Counted from the stretch's first letter, positions 26,146 to 37,130 are shown. The stretch is 64,000 nucleotides of DNA from Bretschneidera sinensis (GCA_023935145.1 CM043702.1:58167501-58231500), one strand, 5' to 3'. A program made the numbers and translations. The notes: generated from the letters alone by a model not told the origin.

Positions 26146-26764
26146 GTTTCACCATATCTTGATTCATCACTCTGATAGACTCTTAATCCATTTTTTCAGT
26201 AGGTGATAAAGCCTTAAAATTGTTGGGAAAATTGTAGATTCAGAGTGTTTAGAAGTACTGAAAATTGGTGACTTTGAGATGCGTATTATATTGTCTTTAA
26301 GGCTTTATTCGTCCCCACTTGATTGCTCTAGATTCTGATAAATATTCCTCCAAGATACTCAAAGTCTCTAAGAATCTCTAGAGCATACTCAGAGATTATT
26401 CTTTGAGTTATCTTTTGAAACAATGATTTTGAAACAATGAAGAAAAGTGGATGTATTTTTGCAGAGAGAAGATAAAAGAAGAAGAAGGATTATGAAAAAT
26501 CAAAAAATAGAGTAAAAATAGTTTATTTTGGAAGTTATTAGAAGTATTTATAGATTTAATTTGAAATTCTAACAATCTGAAAATGAAGAGTAATAATTTA
26601 AAAACATAGTTCTTCAAAGGAGAATACATGACTTCCTTAAAAGTTATAACTGTTGAAATTCAAATTTAAATTTTTTGAACATCCAATTAATTAATCACCA
26701 TTTAAAACTAAATCTTTTTTTTTCCAACAAAACTTTCAATATTGATTTTGCCAAAATCATTATA

Positions 26765-28420
26765 TAAGGCTTGGTAGCGAAGTTGAAGCTCGCTAGTGGG
26801 TGTGCTTATTTTTTTTTTCTTGCAAAGATTGTCGGTTGATATGTAAAGTGATCGGGGTGGAATGAAATGAGATGGGATGGATATATAGTATTTTTGTGCT
26901 CACCGTAAGAACCTGGAATAGAAGGTATGCATTATCGTTCGGAATGATGATAACTTCCACACTCGGCATGTCTAACTTTAATATACATATCATTTGCGGA
27001 CATGATTAATTTTCAGTCGTCTTAATCGACCTCGTTCACCATCTATTGATCTATCTACGTGGTAAAGGGCTGTTGTTGGTGGACCCCGCTTCGAAGCATG
27101 CTAACAATAAAATTAAGGCTTTTAGTGGATTTGTTAAGGAGTGACTGAGCCAGAAGTTTTGGGTAGTCTTAGTTTTCTCTTGGATCAATGTGTTGGATGT
27201 TAAACTTTTGGTGGGGTTGAGATTAGAGTTCGGATCAGGCTATGGTTCATTCCGTTTTGAGAGTGTTTTTAATTTTCATTATTTAGGTTTTTTTATGGCA
27301 TTGATTTCTCCACGAATAAAAATTTTTATGTTCACACTAAAAAAAATTATAACACGGGTTGTTCTTTTCTAATCTTTTTTTTTATTTAAAAGAAATTGAA
27401 ACTCGTTCAACGACTTCTAACCACTCACAACTCGAGTTAAATAACAAAAAGTGTAAATAGAGTTGATATGTCACAAGTCAAAATAAGCTTAAATTGAAAT
27501 TTGACCAAACTTGTAAATGAATAGGATAATAACTACTTTGAAAAATTAATATGCTAAAATTAAGGTATTTGAAATTAAAATTGAAGTAGAATCGTATTTT
27601 TTTTAATAATAAAATAGTTGAAAAAAGCTACGATTTCACTTTAATTCAAATTCAAAATCTCAATTTTATGCAACCAAACATAGAATAAAATGATTGGTTG
27701 GGACTTAGAGTCGTTTTAAGACATGATATAAAATATCTAACTTCATGATAATTGCTTGATGCCCGCAACTTCCGGAAATATTCTTATCTAAATTTGGTTA
27801 ATGAGATATTTCAAAATTAAAGGTGCTTTTCATCTTAGATAGATATAAAAAGAGATTTTTTTTTTATCTCTTTCTTCATTCGATCACGAAGAGTAATTTA
27901 TTTCAAAAAATTCAATAGTCCAGGTTTGGATAAGAATTTTTCATACTTATGGATTTTTATTCATGTTACTTTTGCATTTTTAAGATTGTGTTTAGTACGA
28001 AAAAAAAGTGAGAAGGAAAAAAAAAGGTTGAATAATAAGAGAAAAGCAAAATAAAAATTTAATATTTTTTTTTATGTTTAATAAAGATGATGAAAAATAA
28101 AAATAAAAAAACTATTTTTTTAGTAAAGTGGAATGATAGGAGGAAGGGAGATTCAAAAGTAAAATACAAATATATTCTTCAAATTTGATAATAATTATAA
28201 TTTAATATTAAATTTAAAAGAAATGATAAACTAATCTCATTATTAATTTTTTTTTACAAAAAAACCTTGGATCATTATTCATCACATATGTAACAAATAA
28301 CTCATGTATAAATAGAACATCATAGATTCAATATTACCCTTTCCTTTTTCTTTCTATTTTTGATTTAAACAAAGGCAAATTTGGGTTAACATTAACATCA
28401 AATTCCTCGTCACCTAGTAA
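26765..28420. other. Intergenic, no gene seen
   Basis: AT-rich sequence between the retrotransposon composite and the calcineurin-B-like gene. It contains poly-T and poly-A runs and the foldback at 27552-27672. The short frame 27190-27372 shows no family features. Confidence 0.6.
27552..27672. repeat. Small foldback (MITE-like) element
   Basis: About 121 bp whose two arms (about 27552-27594 and 27630-27672) are imperfect inverted repeats; for example TTGAAGTAGAATCG in the left arm pairs with the complement of CGATTTCACTTTAA on the right. It would form a hairpin. No target duplication was confirmed. Confidence 0.55.
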
Positions 28421-28972
28421 GGCTGGTATTATGTACAACCAAAAGGCCTGTTGTCGCTTTTGGAGTGCTTCGATGACGGCAAAGCAAGCTTATATCTATA
28501 TTTTCTCTGGGTCCTCTCTCTATCTTCGCTTGGACAATCTTCACGATCAGCTCTAACTTTCAGGTATCTTTCACTCTTCTTTTCCTTTCTGTGTGGTCGC
28601 TGAGTAAAGTAAACATTCATATTGATTCTTATGTTTATGTAAATTGTTTCCCAAGAATTGAACCCAAATAAATTGTTTACCACTAAACGAATAATTCCGA
28701 AACTATGCTACGTAGTTGTATTAATCTCAGTTGAATGTTGGTTTTACAACTCTTGCAGTTAAAAATTGACAAGTGACAACTCTGAGATCCATTTGTTCAA
28801 TTTTCCTCTCAGTTTCCTGGGAACAAAACGGAACATATTCTTTCAAGTTATTTGAAAATTTACTTTTATTTGGGTTTTGATTGATGGGTGTTCGTTATTT
28901 TGAACAACCTAACTTATGGGTAATTTGTTGCTTGTCCAAAATTTATAGATTTTATAGTGAAAATAAAGTCAA
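28421..28972 (+). promoter_or_regulatory. Probable promoter/5' UTR region of the calcineurin-B-like gene
   Basis: Inferred from position upstream of the chosen ATG. A possible 5' UTR intron would use the donor CAG|GTATCT at about 28560-28567, but the acceptor is ambiguous. No TATA box can be chosen safely. Confidence 0.35.
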
Positions 28973-31900
28973 ATGGGGAGTGCCTCGTCAATGCTTACGC
29001 AATATGATATTGAAGAGGTTCAACAGCACTGCCACAATCTGTGTGGGTTTTCTTTATACCTTTACCTTTCCCTTTAATCGGTTTATCATATTTTGTTGTT
29101 TAGCTCTCAATTTGATATTTTGGCAATGAAATTCAGTTTCCCAGCAAGAAATTGTTTCATTGTATGAAAGATTTTGCCAACTAGATCGAAATGCAAAGGG
29201 ATTTATATCTGCTGATGAGTTCTTATCAGTGCCCGAGTTTGCAATGAACCCCCTATCTCAGGTGGTCTTTGGGTTTCTTTTATGCTTAAAGCTAAATTGA
29301 TGGAATTTTTATAGGTTTGATTAAATCCAACTTAAATCACTAAATCGTAAGTTTTCAACTCCTTTACCGGAACACTCCGCTTGGTATGAACTCAAGTATA
29401 GAATTCGGTTCATTTTCAAATGAAGTGAAATTAGAATTCATTCGTAAATGAATTTACAATTTATTTTAAAATGAAGTGAAATTAGAATTCATTTGCAAAT
29501 AACTTATATTTCATTTTCAAATGAATTGAAACTAAAATTTATTTGCAAATGAACTCAAATGAATTTTCTTGTTTGGTGTCTATAGAATTGAAATGAATTT
29601 TATGTTTGGGATCAACTAAGAATTCAATTTATTTTTTAAATTTTACTTAATACCCTTAATGACATCATGTTTTAATTAATTTAACATATAAATTTTAATT
29701 TTATTGATATTATTCAACAAAATTAACATTATTTACTTTTTCAATTCACAAGATGAATTTATAATCTAGAAATAGAATTTAACTTTTTTTCTTTGATGAA
29801 ATCTGGAAATTAAGTGTTAATTTAACCCTTTTTAAAAAAAAATATTAGTTTTATTTTAGTATACATCAATTTGAATATAATAGTATATTTATTTTATTTT
29901 TATAACATTCTTTCATATATTTTTTTTTATTCTAAAACAATTAAAGAACCAAAAGTTTGGTGTTCCTAACTAAATAAATATCAAGCAACCATGAAAGACA
30001 GAGAAAAGATGAAGAGAAATAGAAGAGAGAAAGGAGGAAGAGAGAGAAGAGAAGGATAATTTTATCCTTTTAATTTTATAAAAACTCATGTCAAGAGTTC
30101 GTTTGCTAATTTTATCAATTTTGATAGAATTTGTCCATAACTAATTCAATTTTACTAGAATTCATTTGAAAATGAATTCCACACTTTTATTAACAAACCA
30201 TGCGATCAATTCATTTTTAAATGAATTCCACACTTTATTAACAAACCAAACATGTGGTCAATTCATTTATAAATAAATTCCACACTTTATTAACAAACCA
30301 AACACAACAACCTATAGAATTCAAATGAATTCCACAAAAACTATAAAATTCATTTAAACCAAACGGAGTGTAAGTTTTGGTGATTTAAGTTCGATTTAAT
30401 CAAGTACTCAAACAACACCTTATGTGTATAGGTTTTGGATTTTATCCATGGTATGACCGGGAGGTTGATTGGTTAAAATTATGGGCTTTTGCAGAGGCTG
30501 CTTAAGATGGTTGATGGTTTGAACTTTAAGGACTTTGTAGCTTTCTTGTCTGCATTTAGTGCTAAAGCAAGTATGCAGCAGAAAATCGAACGTAAGTGTA
30601 ATTAGGTTGACTATATGTCTTTTTACAGTTTAGTTATTATGTTTACCACATTCACTCTATTGGTTCTGGTACAAGTGAACTGTGGCTGTGGTGGTGAAGT
30701 TGAAGGAAATTTCGGGTGCCAAATTTTTTTCAGACAGATGCAAAAGCTTTGTTTGTGTTATTGTCTCTTTTGATTCGGAACATATTGTGAATAAATTATA
30801 GGGTTTAAAGTCCATCATTGTGAACAATTTGGAACTTAGTTATTCATCTTCAAGCATATGAAGAATCTCAAATGAGATGAAGGTAAGATATTTTAGTGGA
30901 AAGGGGGTGTAACCCATCAAGAGAAGAAGAATTAGAAAAAGAAACAGAGTATGTTTTTCATCGTGAACAATGTGGCAGCTTTGTGGTACTTTGGCATTCA
31001 TGAATAGTTTAAATGCGTTAAAATGGTTAGATATTGTTGGGACCTTTATAAATATGTATAATTTTGGTGTTTTGTTTCAAGAGATGACCAAATTTCAGTG
31101 GATCAAATAAAAGACTAAATAAATCTATAACTATATCCATTAAAGGGCAGAGCTGCCTAAACATTAAACATACTGGCAATGAGCTATGAATGATTGCAAT
31201 CACCTTCTTAGGCTCCGACAGTGTAGCCATATATGATAGCACATCTTAATCAACAAAGCTGCCCCTTATCTTTAATAGTAATTTTTTTGTTATTTTCGGT
31301 CAATTATCCGTTTTTTATTTGTTTGTAGCCCTTATTCTTTTAGGATACAAAAATGGTTTGGTGCTATAACTGCTGATTTTTTTTTCTGCCTCAGTTATTT
31401 TTACAGTGTATGATTCAGACTGTAATGAGAAGGTTTCTTTTAATGACATTATGGAAGTGCTATGTGATTTGTCTGGTTCATTCATGTCTGATGAGCAAAG
31501 AGAGGTATCCCCAAGGATCCATACATGTTTCCCTTTTTTGTTTAATCCCGCTTTTGCAAATCAAGATGTAATGGTTTCAAGACAGTATGATATAAGGTCA
31601 TTTCATGTGCTCCTTGTTACTTAATCATTGAAACTTTTATGCAGTGACATAATAAAGTAGCAACACGTTTTGTAAGAATTACTGAATGAACAGTGAAACT
31701 TGTCATTAAGGGATGGTAAAATTTTGTTAATTTATGGCCCTGGCAAAGGAATTGGTTCTAGATATTTATCTAGATTGTAGATGATAATATTCTTCACGAA
31801 ACAAAATGTTCTCGAAACAGGAGAAACCTGACACTGCTACACTATATACTTTTACCCTTCAGAATGTTTAGATGACTATACTATTAATTTTGTTGGGCAA

Positions 31901-34443
31901 TAAAGAAGGGTTGATCCTATTGGTTGTTAATGATTAGCTGTATTTAAATTATCTATTTATCTGTGATAATTTTTGCCGTGTCTAGATTGATGGTTCATTT
32001 ATGATGTTAGTGATTAAGTTAAGCAGTTGTACCATTGGACTGATATCTACTGTCCAACTCAGTGTCATGAATTTTCATGTGTTGATATTTTAGTGCTGAA
32101 TTCAGATACATTTTTGGTTTTTTCTATTTTTATTTAACCAAGAAATGTAACATGTAAAGACATTATTAAGCCTCAAATGTCATTTGTATGAATATATTAG
32201 TTTTCATATAGTGCAGGCCTTTCGTGTTTGTCTTGTTCTTAATTCTTATATGATATAGGTACATGGATGAAATATCAAATTCTAACATTTTTTTCATCCC
32301 TGGGATATATGTTGTGCTTCTTCCTAGGCATGAATATTTTACTTGCTTGGTATATATGAACATTTGAGGTATAGATTAAGTGTGCGTTTGGTTGCAAAGT
32401 TTCATCACGGGAAAACCTTTTCAGGGATTAAGTTTTTAAAATGATAGTTTTTATCTCATTTAAGATGCCACATATATATATGCATATATCAAACATAATA
32501 TATTTCTTGCTCAGGCAAAAACAAGAAAACATACGTAATATATATTTACTATACTTGTTTGTAAAACTAACCTCCTGACTACTTTTGCTTGATAGACTTT
32601 AAGTGAGATAGATACTTTCCGAAATTCCATTTAAATTGGTCCTCTAACACTTAAATTTTTTAGAAGTAGTGCTGGCAAGGAAATTCATCTGGAATGTGCA
32701 CCAAAACATCCTTAGAACATGTGTCTAAGATTTCTTTAATTGATTTCTGTTGGATACACATTCTAACATAGATGTTTCCGAGACTAGTATTATAACTGTT
32801 GATACAAAAAATTTACTTTTCACTTAAAATTGCAAGATGTGATTGTTTAAAACCTAACTCCCAATCAAGTATGTGCTTGAATGTTAGTTGCACCCTTAAT
32901 AGAAGCAACTTTCACTTGAGAGAAAGTGGAGATACACACATATAAGAAGCAAGAAATACACAAAAGGACTGCGGCCAGGGCATAGACTAAATTCTAGACA
33001 GACCTCTCCTCTATAGAGGAGGTACCGAATTCAAATTCCCCAACCCCTAATTATCACAATTGATTGAAAGAAATACACCAGAGGAGAATATATGAGGGGA
33101 ATTTGTACATGGACATTGATCTTTGTATGAAGAAAAATTATAACTATCAAGACATTCGACTTCTTTCTCTGAAATTTGCGCCCCCCCCCCCCCCCCCGGG
33201 CGCCCCCAATTCATGTGGAAGGACATTGACTTTCGTATGAAATCCTGCATTCATAAAATGACTAATATCTGAAGGGTACTTCTCGATCTTTGTAGGATTC
33301 CTTCTTAAAAAAGCTTCAAAAATGTGTTTTTCTTTATCTGGTGTATTCACATTGTACAGCTATTGTATGATTGATAAAGTCAGATGGTCTCATTTTCATT
33401 TCAATCTTGTGATTTCAGATTTATGCTCATAATAACCAATATGAACAACTTAGTGATTATTCTTAGGTTCAATTTGCTTACATGTTCTGCATTTTCTTTA
33501 GAGAAGGTAGAAATCTAAGAATTTATTCCTCTTACTTTTCTTTTATGTTTCTCTTTTGTATATTGTTTTGATTGCATCACAATTTATTACTATTTCTTTC
33601 GGTTTATTCTTTTGTATATTGTTTTATTTGCATCACCACAATGAGTTAAATATTTGTTTGCTTCAGCTTTTCAAAGAAAATAGACTTTTGCCTACAATGA
33701 TGTTTGTTGCACCTTCTGTTCTTTATCTTGCAGCAAGTCTTGAGCCAAGTTCTGAAGGAGGCAGGTTACACAAGAGACTCTGATTTAATGTTGGACGACT
33801 TTATTAAGGTGCTCTACTTTACATTTAATGTTTCTCATGTTAGTTCAGTTTTTTTGTAGTCTATTTGATATTTTTCATAATAATTTAATTTTACAAGGTA
33901 TGAGAAGACAAGACAGCTGAAGGGAGAGATGAATACATCTCTCTTATCACTTTCCTTGGCTTAAATATGAGAATTAATTGATATAATTATTATTTTTTAT
34001 GGGGATTAAAGTGATGGAGACAAATAATGTTGAAGGCAGAGATGAAAACCATAAGATAAACAAACGCTTGTGACTGATTTTCATGTTCATGAGTAGGCCA
34101 GGTTGAAAAGTGAAGTTCTTATCTCAGTTATATTAGTTTGTCTGGTGAAGGAATCAAGAATAAATTCTAAGTTAGGATAATTTAATGTGGTTAACTTACA
34201 TTTGAACTCATGGTCTGCACATTTTGTGAAAAGATTCTGGTAGAGGTTTTCCAATATAGCCAAACTTCAACTTTCTGGTGACAAGAAGGGCCATCCCAGT
34301 TTGTAGGACCATTATAATATAGTTGGATGCATACCTGATATGCAATTTCATTTTCTTCGGGGTAACATAATTCCAACTCGAATATGACACAGGTTTTTGG
34401 ATATTCTGACCTGAAAATGGAGGTTGAAGTTCCAATTGACTAA
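28973..34443 (+). CDS. Calcineurin-B-like EF-hand calcium-binding protein (6 exons)
   Basis: Small EF-hand Ca2+-binding protein resembling the plant calcineurin-B-subunit-like family; its partner and physiological role are not shown here. Exons: 28973-29042, 29137-29261, 30495-30591, 31395-31504, 33734-33808 and 34393-34443, all with GT-AG introns. The phases join in frame to 175 residues, the length I recall for this family. It starts MGSASSML, with Gly2 as a possible N-myristoylation site. EF-hand 1 is DRNAKGFISADE (residues 40-51). The second and fourth hands are degenerate. Hand 3 is DSDCNEKVSFND (104-115), where the usual glycine at loop position 6 is Glu109. The protein ends EVEVPID. 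Intron 2 (1233 bp) is mostly a MITE; intron 4 (2229 bp) holds a 17-C tract. The continuous spliced frame suggests a functional gene. Confidence 0.93.
29317..30403. mobile_element. MITE-like element within intron 2 of the calcineurin-B-like gene
   Basis: Terminal inverted repeats of 24 bp (29317-29340 and 30380-30403) match at 23 positions and begin TTGATTAAATC. Further inward the arms still pair around CACTCCGCTTGG and its complement. The interior is AT-rich with many GAATTCATTTG-type palindromic words and no transposase. Removing it leaves an intron of about 146 bp, supporting insertion into a short intron. The superfamily and target duplication are not clear. Confidence 0.8.
31505..33733 (+). 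other. Intron 4 of the calcineurin-B-like gene
   Basis: Long 2.2-kb intron without coding signals. It includes the 17-C tract at 33181-33197 and two similar words near 33111 and 33220 (GGACATTGATCTTTGTATGA and GGACATTGACTTTCGTATGA). Parts of 32880-33420 may be an unrecognised insertion. Confidence 0.6.
33181..33197. repeat. Run of 17 cytosines in an intron
   Basis: Uninterrupted poly-C, followed by GGGCGCCCCC, in otherwise AT-rich intron sequence. Homopolymer length is prone to sequencing error. Confidence 0.9.
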
Positions 34444-34852
34444 GCTAATTCTATGGTTCCTTTCAATTCATGTTGAGCGACTGGAGGAAGGTGCCCAGAT
34501 GCACATGGTTTAAATCAAATTAGAAACATACAGTTCCTTTTGATTCTTGTTTTATTCTTCTGTTCTGTCTCCAATGAACAATAAATAACAAGCAACCTGT
34601 GTATTAAAATAAGCTTTCATGTTCAATGTAAATGATTCACTATATGTTTGCAATTTTGAGTCACGTGTTATCTAGATGTTGACAAATTCTTGTTCTGTTC
34701 CTTAGCTTTCTCGCCAGATGTTGCATCTGTTGATTCATTGCATTTGAGTCTCATATATTTGTAGGGCATGTTTGAGATGTCTTTTGGAGAATGGTCTTCT
34801 GTTCTAGAAAGTAAAAATCAGTTATATGATACTTGACATCTATTTGGTTGGC
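34444..34852 (+). other. 3' flank of the calcineurin-B-like gene
   Basis: Non-coding sequence after the TAA at 34441-34443, presumed to include the 3' UTR. An AATAAA-like word (ACAATAAATAACA) lies near 34578. No other feature seen. Confidence 0.5.
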
Positions 34853-35385
34853 ATTGTCATTAGGGGTGAGCATGGAACCCGATTGATCTGCGAACCACCC
34901 AAACCGATATAATGGGTTGGGTTGTATATTTTTAGAGATTGGATTGGGTTGGGTTGAAAATTTTTTGAACACGGTGGGTTGGATTGGGTCATGGGTTCAA
35001 AATTTTCAACCGACCCAAACCGGTAATCCAGTCAAATATATAATTATATATTTTATATTTATTGAATATAAAATAGTGTATAAATAATTATAGTATAATT
35101 GTAAAATATATAATAATAAAATATTCATTCTAATTACTATTAGTGTGTAAAATTATACATAGTAAATACTCCAATTTCGAAACAAGTATCATATTTTTCA
35201 ATTAATAGATTTTAGTTTCAAATATTTGCACTAAAAACAAATACTGATTTCGAGTTATGAAATAGTTTTCTTAATCATTCTTAAGCATAACTTCAATTAG
35301 AATAAATTGATGCCCAATTAACTTATGCTAACAAAATTTTGATCTTTTGTACCGTTGTAAATATAAAATAAACATAGAAATTAAC

Positions 35386-35739
35386 ACTAACATACAAGAT
35401 TCCAGTCGGGATCGATGTATGCAGATAAACTTATATTCAAAAAAGATGTACCATAATGTTGATGGAAGAAATGCTGAATATATGATAAAGCTTAGTAATA
35501 CCAATTTGCTGGAAGCCTTTCATGCAAACATTATTGAACCATTAAATTTGTCTCTCTGTGACTTTTTAAGAGCCCTCATGCGGCTTCAAAGTGCATTAAA
35601 GCATAGTCCAAAAATTAGATTGATTAGTGAGAAAGCACTAGTACGGCTAACAAATGTTGAGTTACTAAAACATATTATTAGCAACTGTCCAGAAATCCAG
35701 ATTTCATTTGTAATTGAACAATCTTCTAAAGTAAATTAA
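35386..35739 (+). other. Open frame of unknown origin inside the hAT element
   Basis: An open frame on the plus strand (118 codons; an ATG at 35347 would add 13 more), with ordinary-looking composition (words such as LLEAFHANIIEPLNL and SEKALVRLTNVELLKHI). I do not recognise the family. It abuts the PPR fragment and could be a second captured exon or a chance frame. No promoter or splice signals were established. Confidence 0.3.
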
Positions 35740-35992
35740 ATTCATATCAACTAAAGCAGCTTCTAGTGCAACATTTAGATGAAGATTGTGTTTTTTAATA
35801 TAACGATGAATCCATATTCTAACATCAAGGGCTCCAGGTTGTGAGCATGCAGATAAGCAATTGACTATGGTCACTTCATCAGACTTTATATTACTCGCTT
35901 GCATTTTATGAAACAATGCCAAAACATCTTTACCAAGTTTGACTTCAACGTAGCCTCCAATTATGGCATTCCATGGCGCAACATCATTCTCT
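35733..35992 (-). pseudogene. Pentatricopeptide-repeat (PPR) gene fragment captured by hAT
   Basis: Minus-strand frame of about 86 residues with clear PPR wording: WNAIIGGYV, ALFHKMQASNIKSDEVTIVN, CLSACSQPGALDV, IWIHRYIKKHNLHLN and ALVDM. This is about two PPR motifs from the middle of a plant PPR protein. A TAA precedes it, homology stops after ALVDM, and no start codon or remaining domains are present. It lies wholly within the hAT ends, so it is best read as captured host-gene sequence. Confidence 0.85.
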
Positions 35993-36439
35993 TACATGTC
36001 ATCAAAAAACCAAATTTAGCATTGCCTACAACCATTGTAGTCAATTAGATAATTTTTCTCTTTTCTATGTTATCAAATATTCTTTGTACTGTCAGACACA
36101 CATATTTTACTTGTAATATGAATGGATTTAGTTTTGGATTTAATAGAATATATTTTTTTTGGTTATGTAATATGTATGGTTTAATTATTTAGTAAAAAAA
36201 AAAAGCCAACCCTGTGACCCAAACCGACCCAAACTGATTAGAATGGGTTGGGTTGGGTTGAAGTTAGATGGGTTCATGGGTTGGGTTGGGTTGGGTTGAG
36301 ATTTTTTCAACTCGGTATGAATGGGTTGGATTGAAATTGTATGATAACTCGACTCAAACCGACCTATACTCACCCCGAATTGTCATACAAGTATTTGAGA
36401 ATATTTGTTTTTTTTTTCTTGGGCAAATTATTTGTATGT

Positions 36440-36497
36440 TGGCGTCGTTTGGTAATCCCGTTTTAATCCCACTTAAAGTGGGTTACCAAATGGGCCA
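36440..36497. repeat. 58-bp miniature foldback
   Basis: Inverted arms TGGCGTCGTTTGGTAATCCC (36440-36459) and GGGTTACCAAATGGGCCA (36480-36497) pair imperfectly. It resembles the ends of hAT-type MITEs brought close together. A target duplication was not confirmed. Confidence 0.45.
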
Positions 36498-37125
36498 TTA
36501 GACGGATGCATTTCTTGTATTTTCTAAAATGACATTTCACCTCTTGTCAGAGCTTGTTTGTCATCAAAGTTAAGGGAGGAAGAGGACAATACTTTTTGCT
36601 ACACCAGTATAAATTATAAAAGGCTTGGTTGACTTTTACAGGGTGTTTGGAAGTTTGGAGGGGAGTAGGAGGGGCTAAAGGGAGGGGAGGGGAACGGGAA
36701 TGAATAAGTTATTGTCAAATTACATATATATCTTTCATTATTTTTTTGTGTGGATAAATTGATTTTATTCTAAAGAAACCCTAGCATTTGAGTTGCATAC
36801 AATAAGACAGGCTGCAAACAACAAGTCTTAACAAAAGTCAAATCCTTAGCAAGAAGACAAGGAAATAGCTCAACAAAAAGCACCATATTTAACTATTAGG
36901 TTGCAATGACCAATACCTTTTTGCGCAGAGGTTTTATATATTTTCAAACTAAAAACTCTAGTTAACAAACAAAAGACCCACCATGAGCCACTTGATTGTG
37001 AGTTCCGGAGTTTCTCCCTCCATATGCTTTAATTGAAAGCAATCTAAGCTTGATGTAGCACAAAAACACCAATTTTGTTAGAACAGAGATGAGCTATTAC
37101 CAATTGCAACTCATAATTTCAATTA
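36498..37125. other. Non-coding sequence left of the Tat-like element; possible LINE remnant
   Basis: No intact frame. A G-rich word starting GGGTGTTTGG at 36640 resembles one end of a hAT element without a visible partner. The last part, ending in the CCCAC target site, is continuous with the LINE-like remnant at 42555-42770 if the intervening element is removed. Confidence 0.4.
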
Positions 37126-37130
37126 CCCAC

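Larger units (their letters stand above)
14287..26738 (-). mobile_element. Minus-strand Ty1/copia element, broken by two plus-strand copia elements
   Basis: The right (5') LTR is about 26221-26729 or -26738, with ends TGTTGGGAAAATT and TTCCAACA. Its left half recurs at 14287-14540 (TTGTAGATTCAGAGTGTTTAG...), marking the 3' LTR and element end. Between them, minus-strand copia domains follow in order from right to left: gag, zinc knuckle, protease, pre-integrase, [copia insertion 22018-24838], integrase, reverse transcriptase, RNase H. A second plus-strand copia (14752-19223) interrupts the 3' non-coding part. Boundaries are good to about 10-20 bp. No clean target duplication was established. 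Confidence 0.78.
4433..26759 (-). mobile_element. Large gypsy derivative (Tat-like, gag-pol absent) hosting four nested insertions
   Basis: Direct repeats at 4433-5052 and 13700-14286 share most of their sequence and start TGTTGATGC. The left copy ends ATATCA and is followed by a minus-strand polypurine tract (5053-5070, core GGGAGTGTGGGG). Left of the right copy lies a mutated minus-strand primer site (AATTGACGTCGTTC, compare TTGGCGCCGTC in the 37-42 kb element). The element therefore reads on the minus strand. The right LTR stops at 14286 and its missing end (ATTGATTTTGCC...AAAATCA) appears at 26741-26759, beyond the copia nest. Flanks CTATA (4428-4432) and TTATA (26760-26764) fit a 5-bp target duplication with one change. 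No sense gag-pol remains. The interior holds a tandem array, an antisense coding remnant and a leader, as in large retrotransposon derivatives. Confidence 0.72.
34861..36378. mobile_element. Non-autonomous hAT element with captured sequence
   Basis: Exact 8-bp target duplication ATTGTCAT at 34853-34860 and 36379-36386, diagnostic of hAT insertion. Ends are TAGGGGTGAGCA and, inverted, TCGGGGTGAGTA. Both subterminal regions carry repeated GGGTTGGGTTGG and ACCCAAACCGACCC words, a familiar arrangement of plant hAT MITEs. No hAT transposase is present. The middle carries a PPR gene fragment (minus strand) and an unrecognised plus-strand frame. Confidence 0.88.

Noticed and set aside
28429..28683. 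84-codon minus-strand frame upstream of the calcineurin-B-like gene
   Set aside because: No family features, and it overlaps the probable 5' UTR region on the other strand.
32990..33060. tRNA-like text (CCGAATTCAAATTCCCC)
   Set aside because: Resembles a B-box, but no cloverleaf with acceptor stem and anticodon arm can be drawn.
33556..33783. 75-codon frame overlapping exon 5 of the calcineurin-B-like gene
   Set aside because: Mostly intron sequence read through in another frame; the exon is defined by its splice sites and homology.
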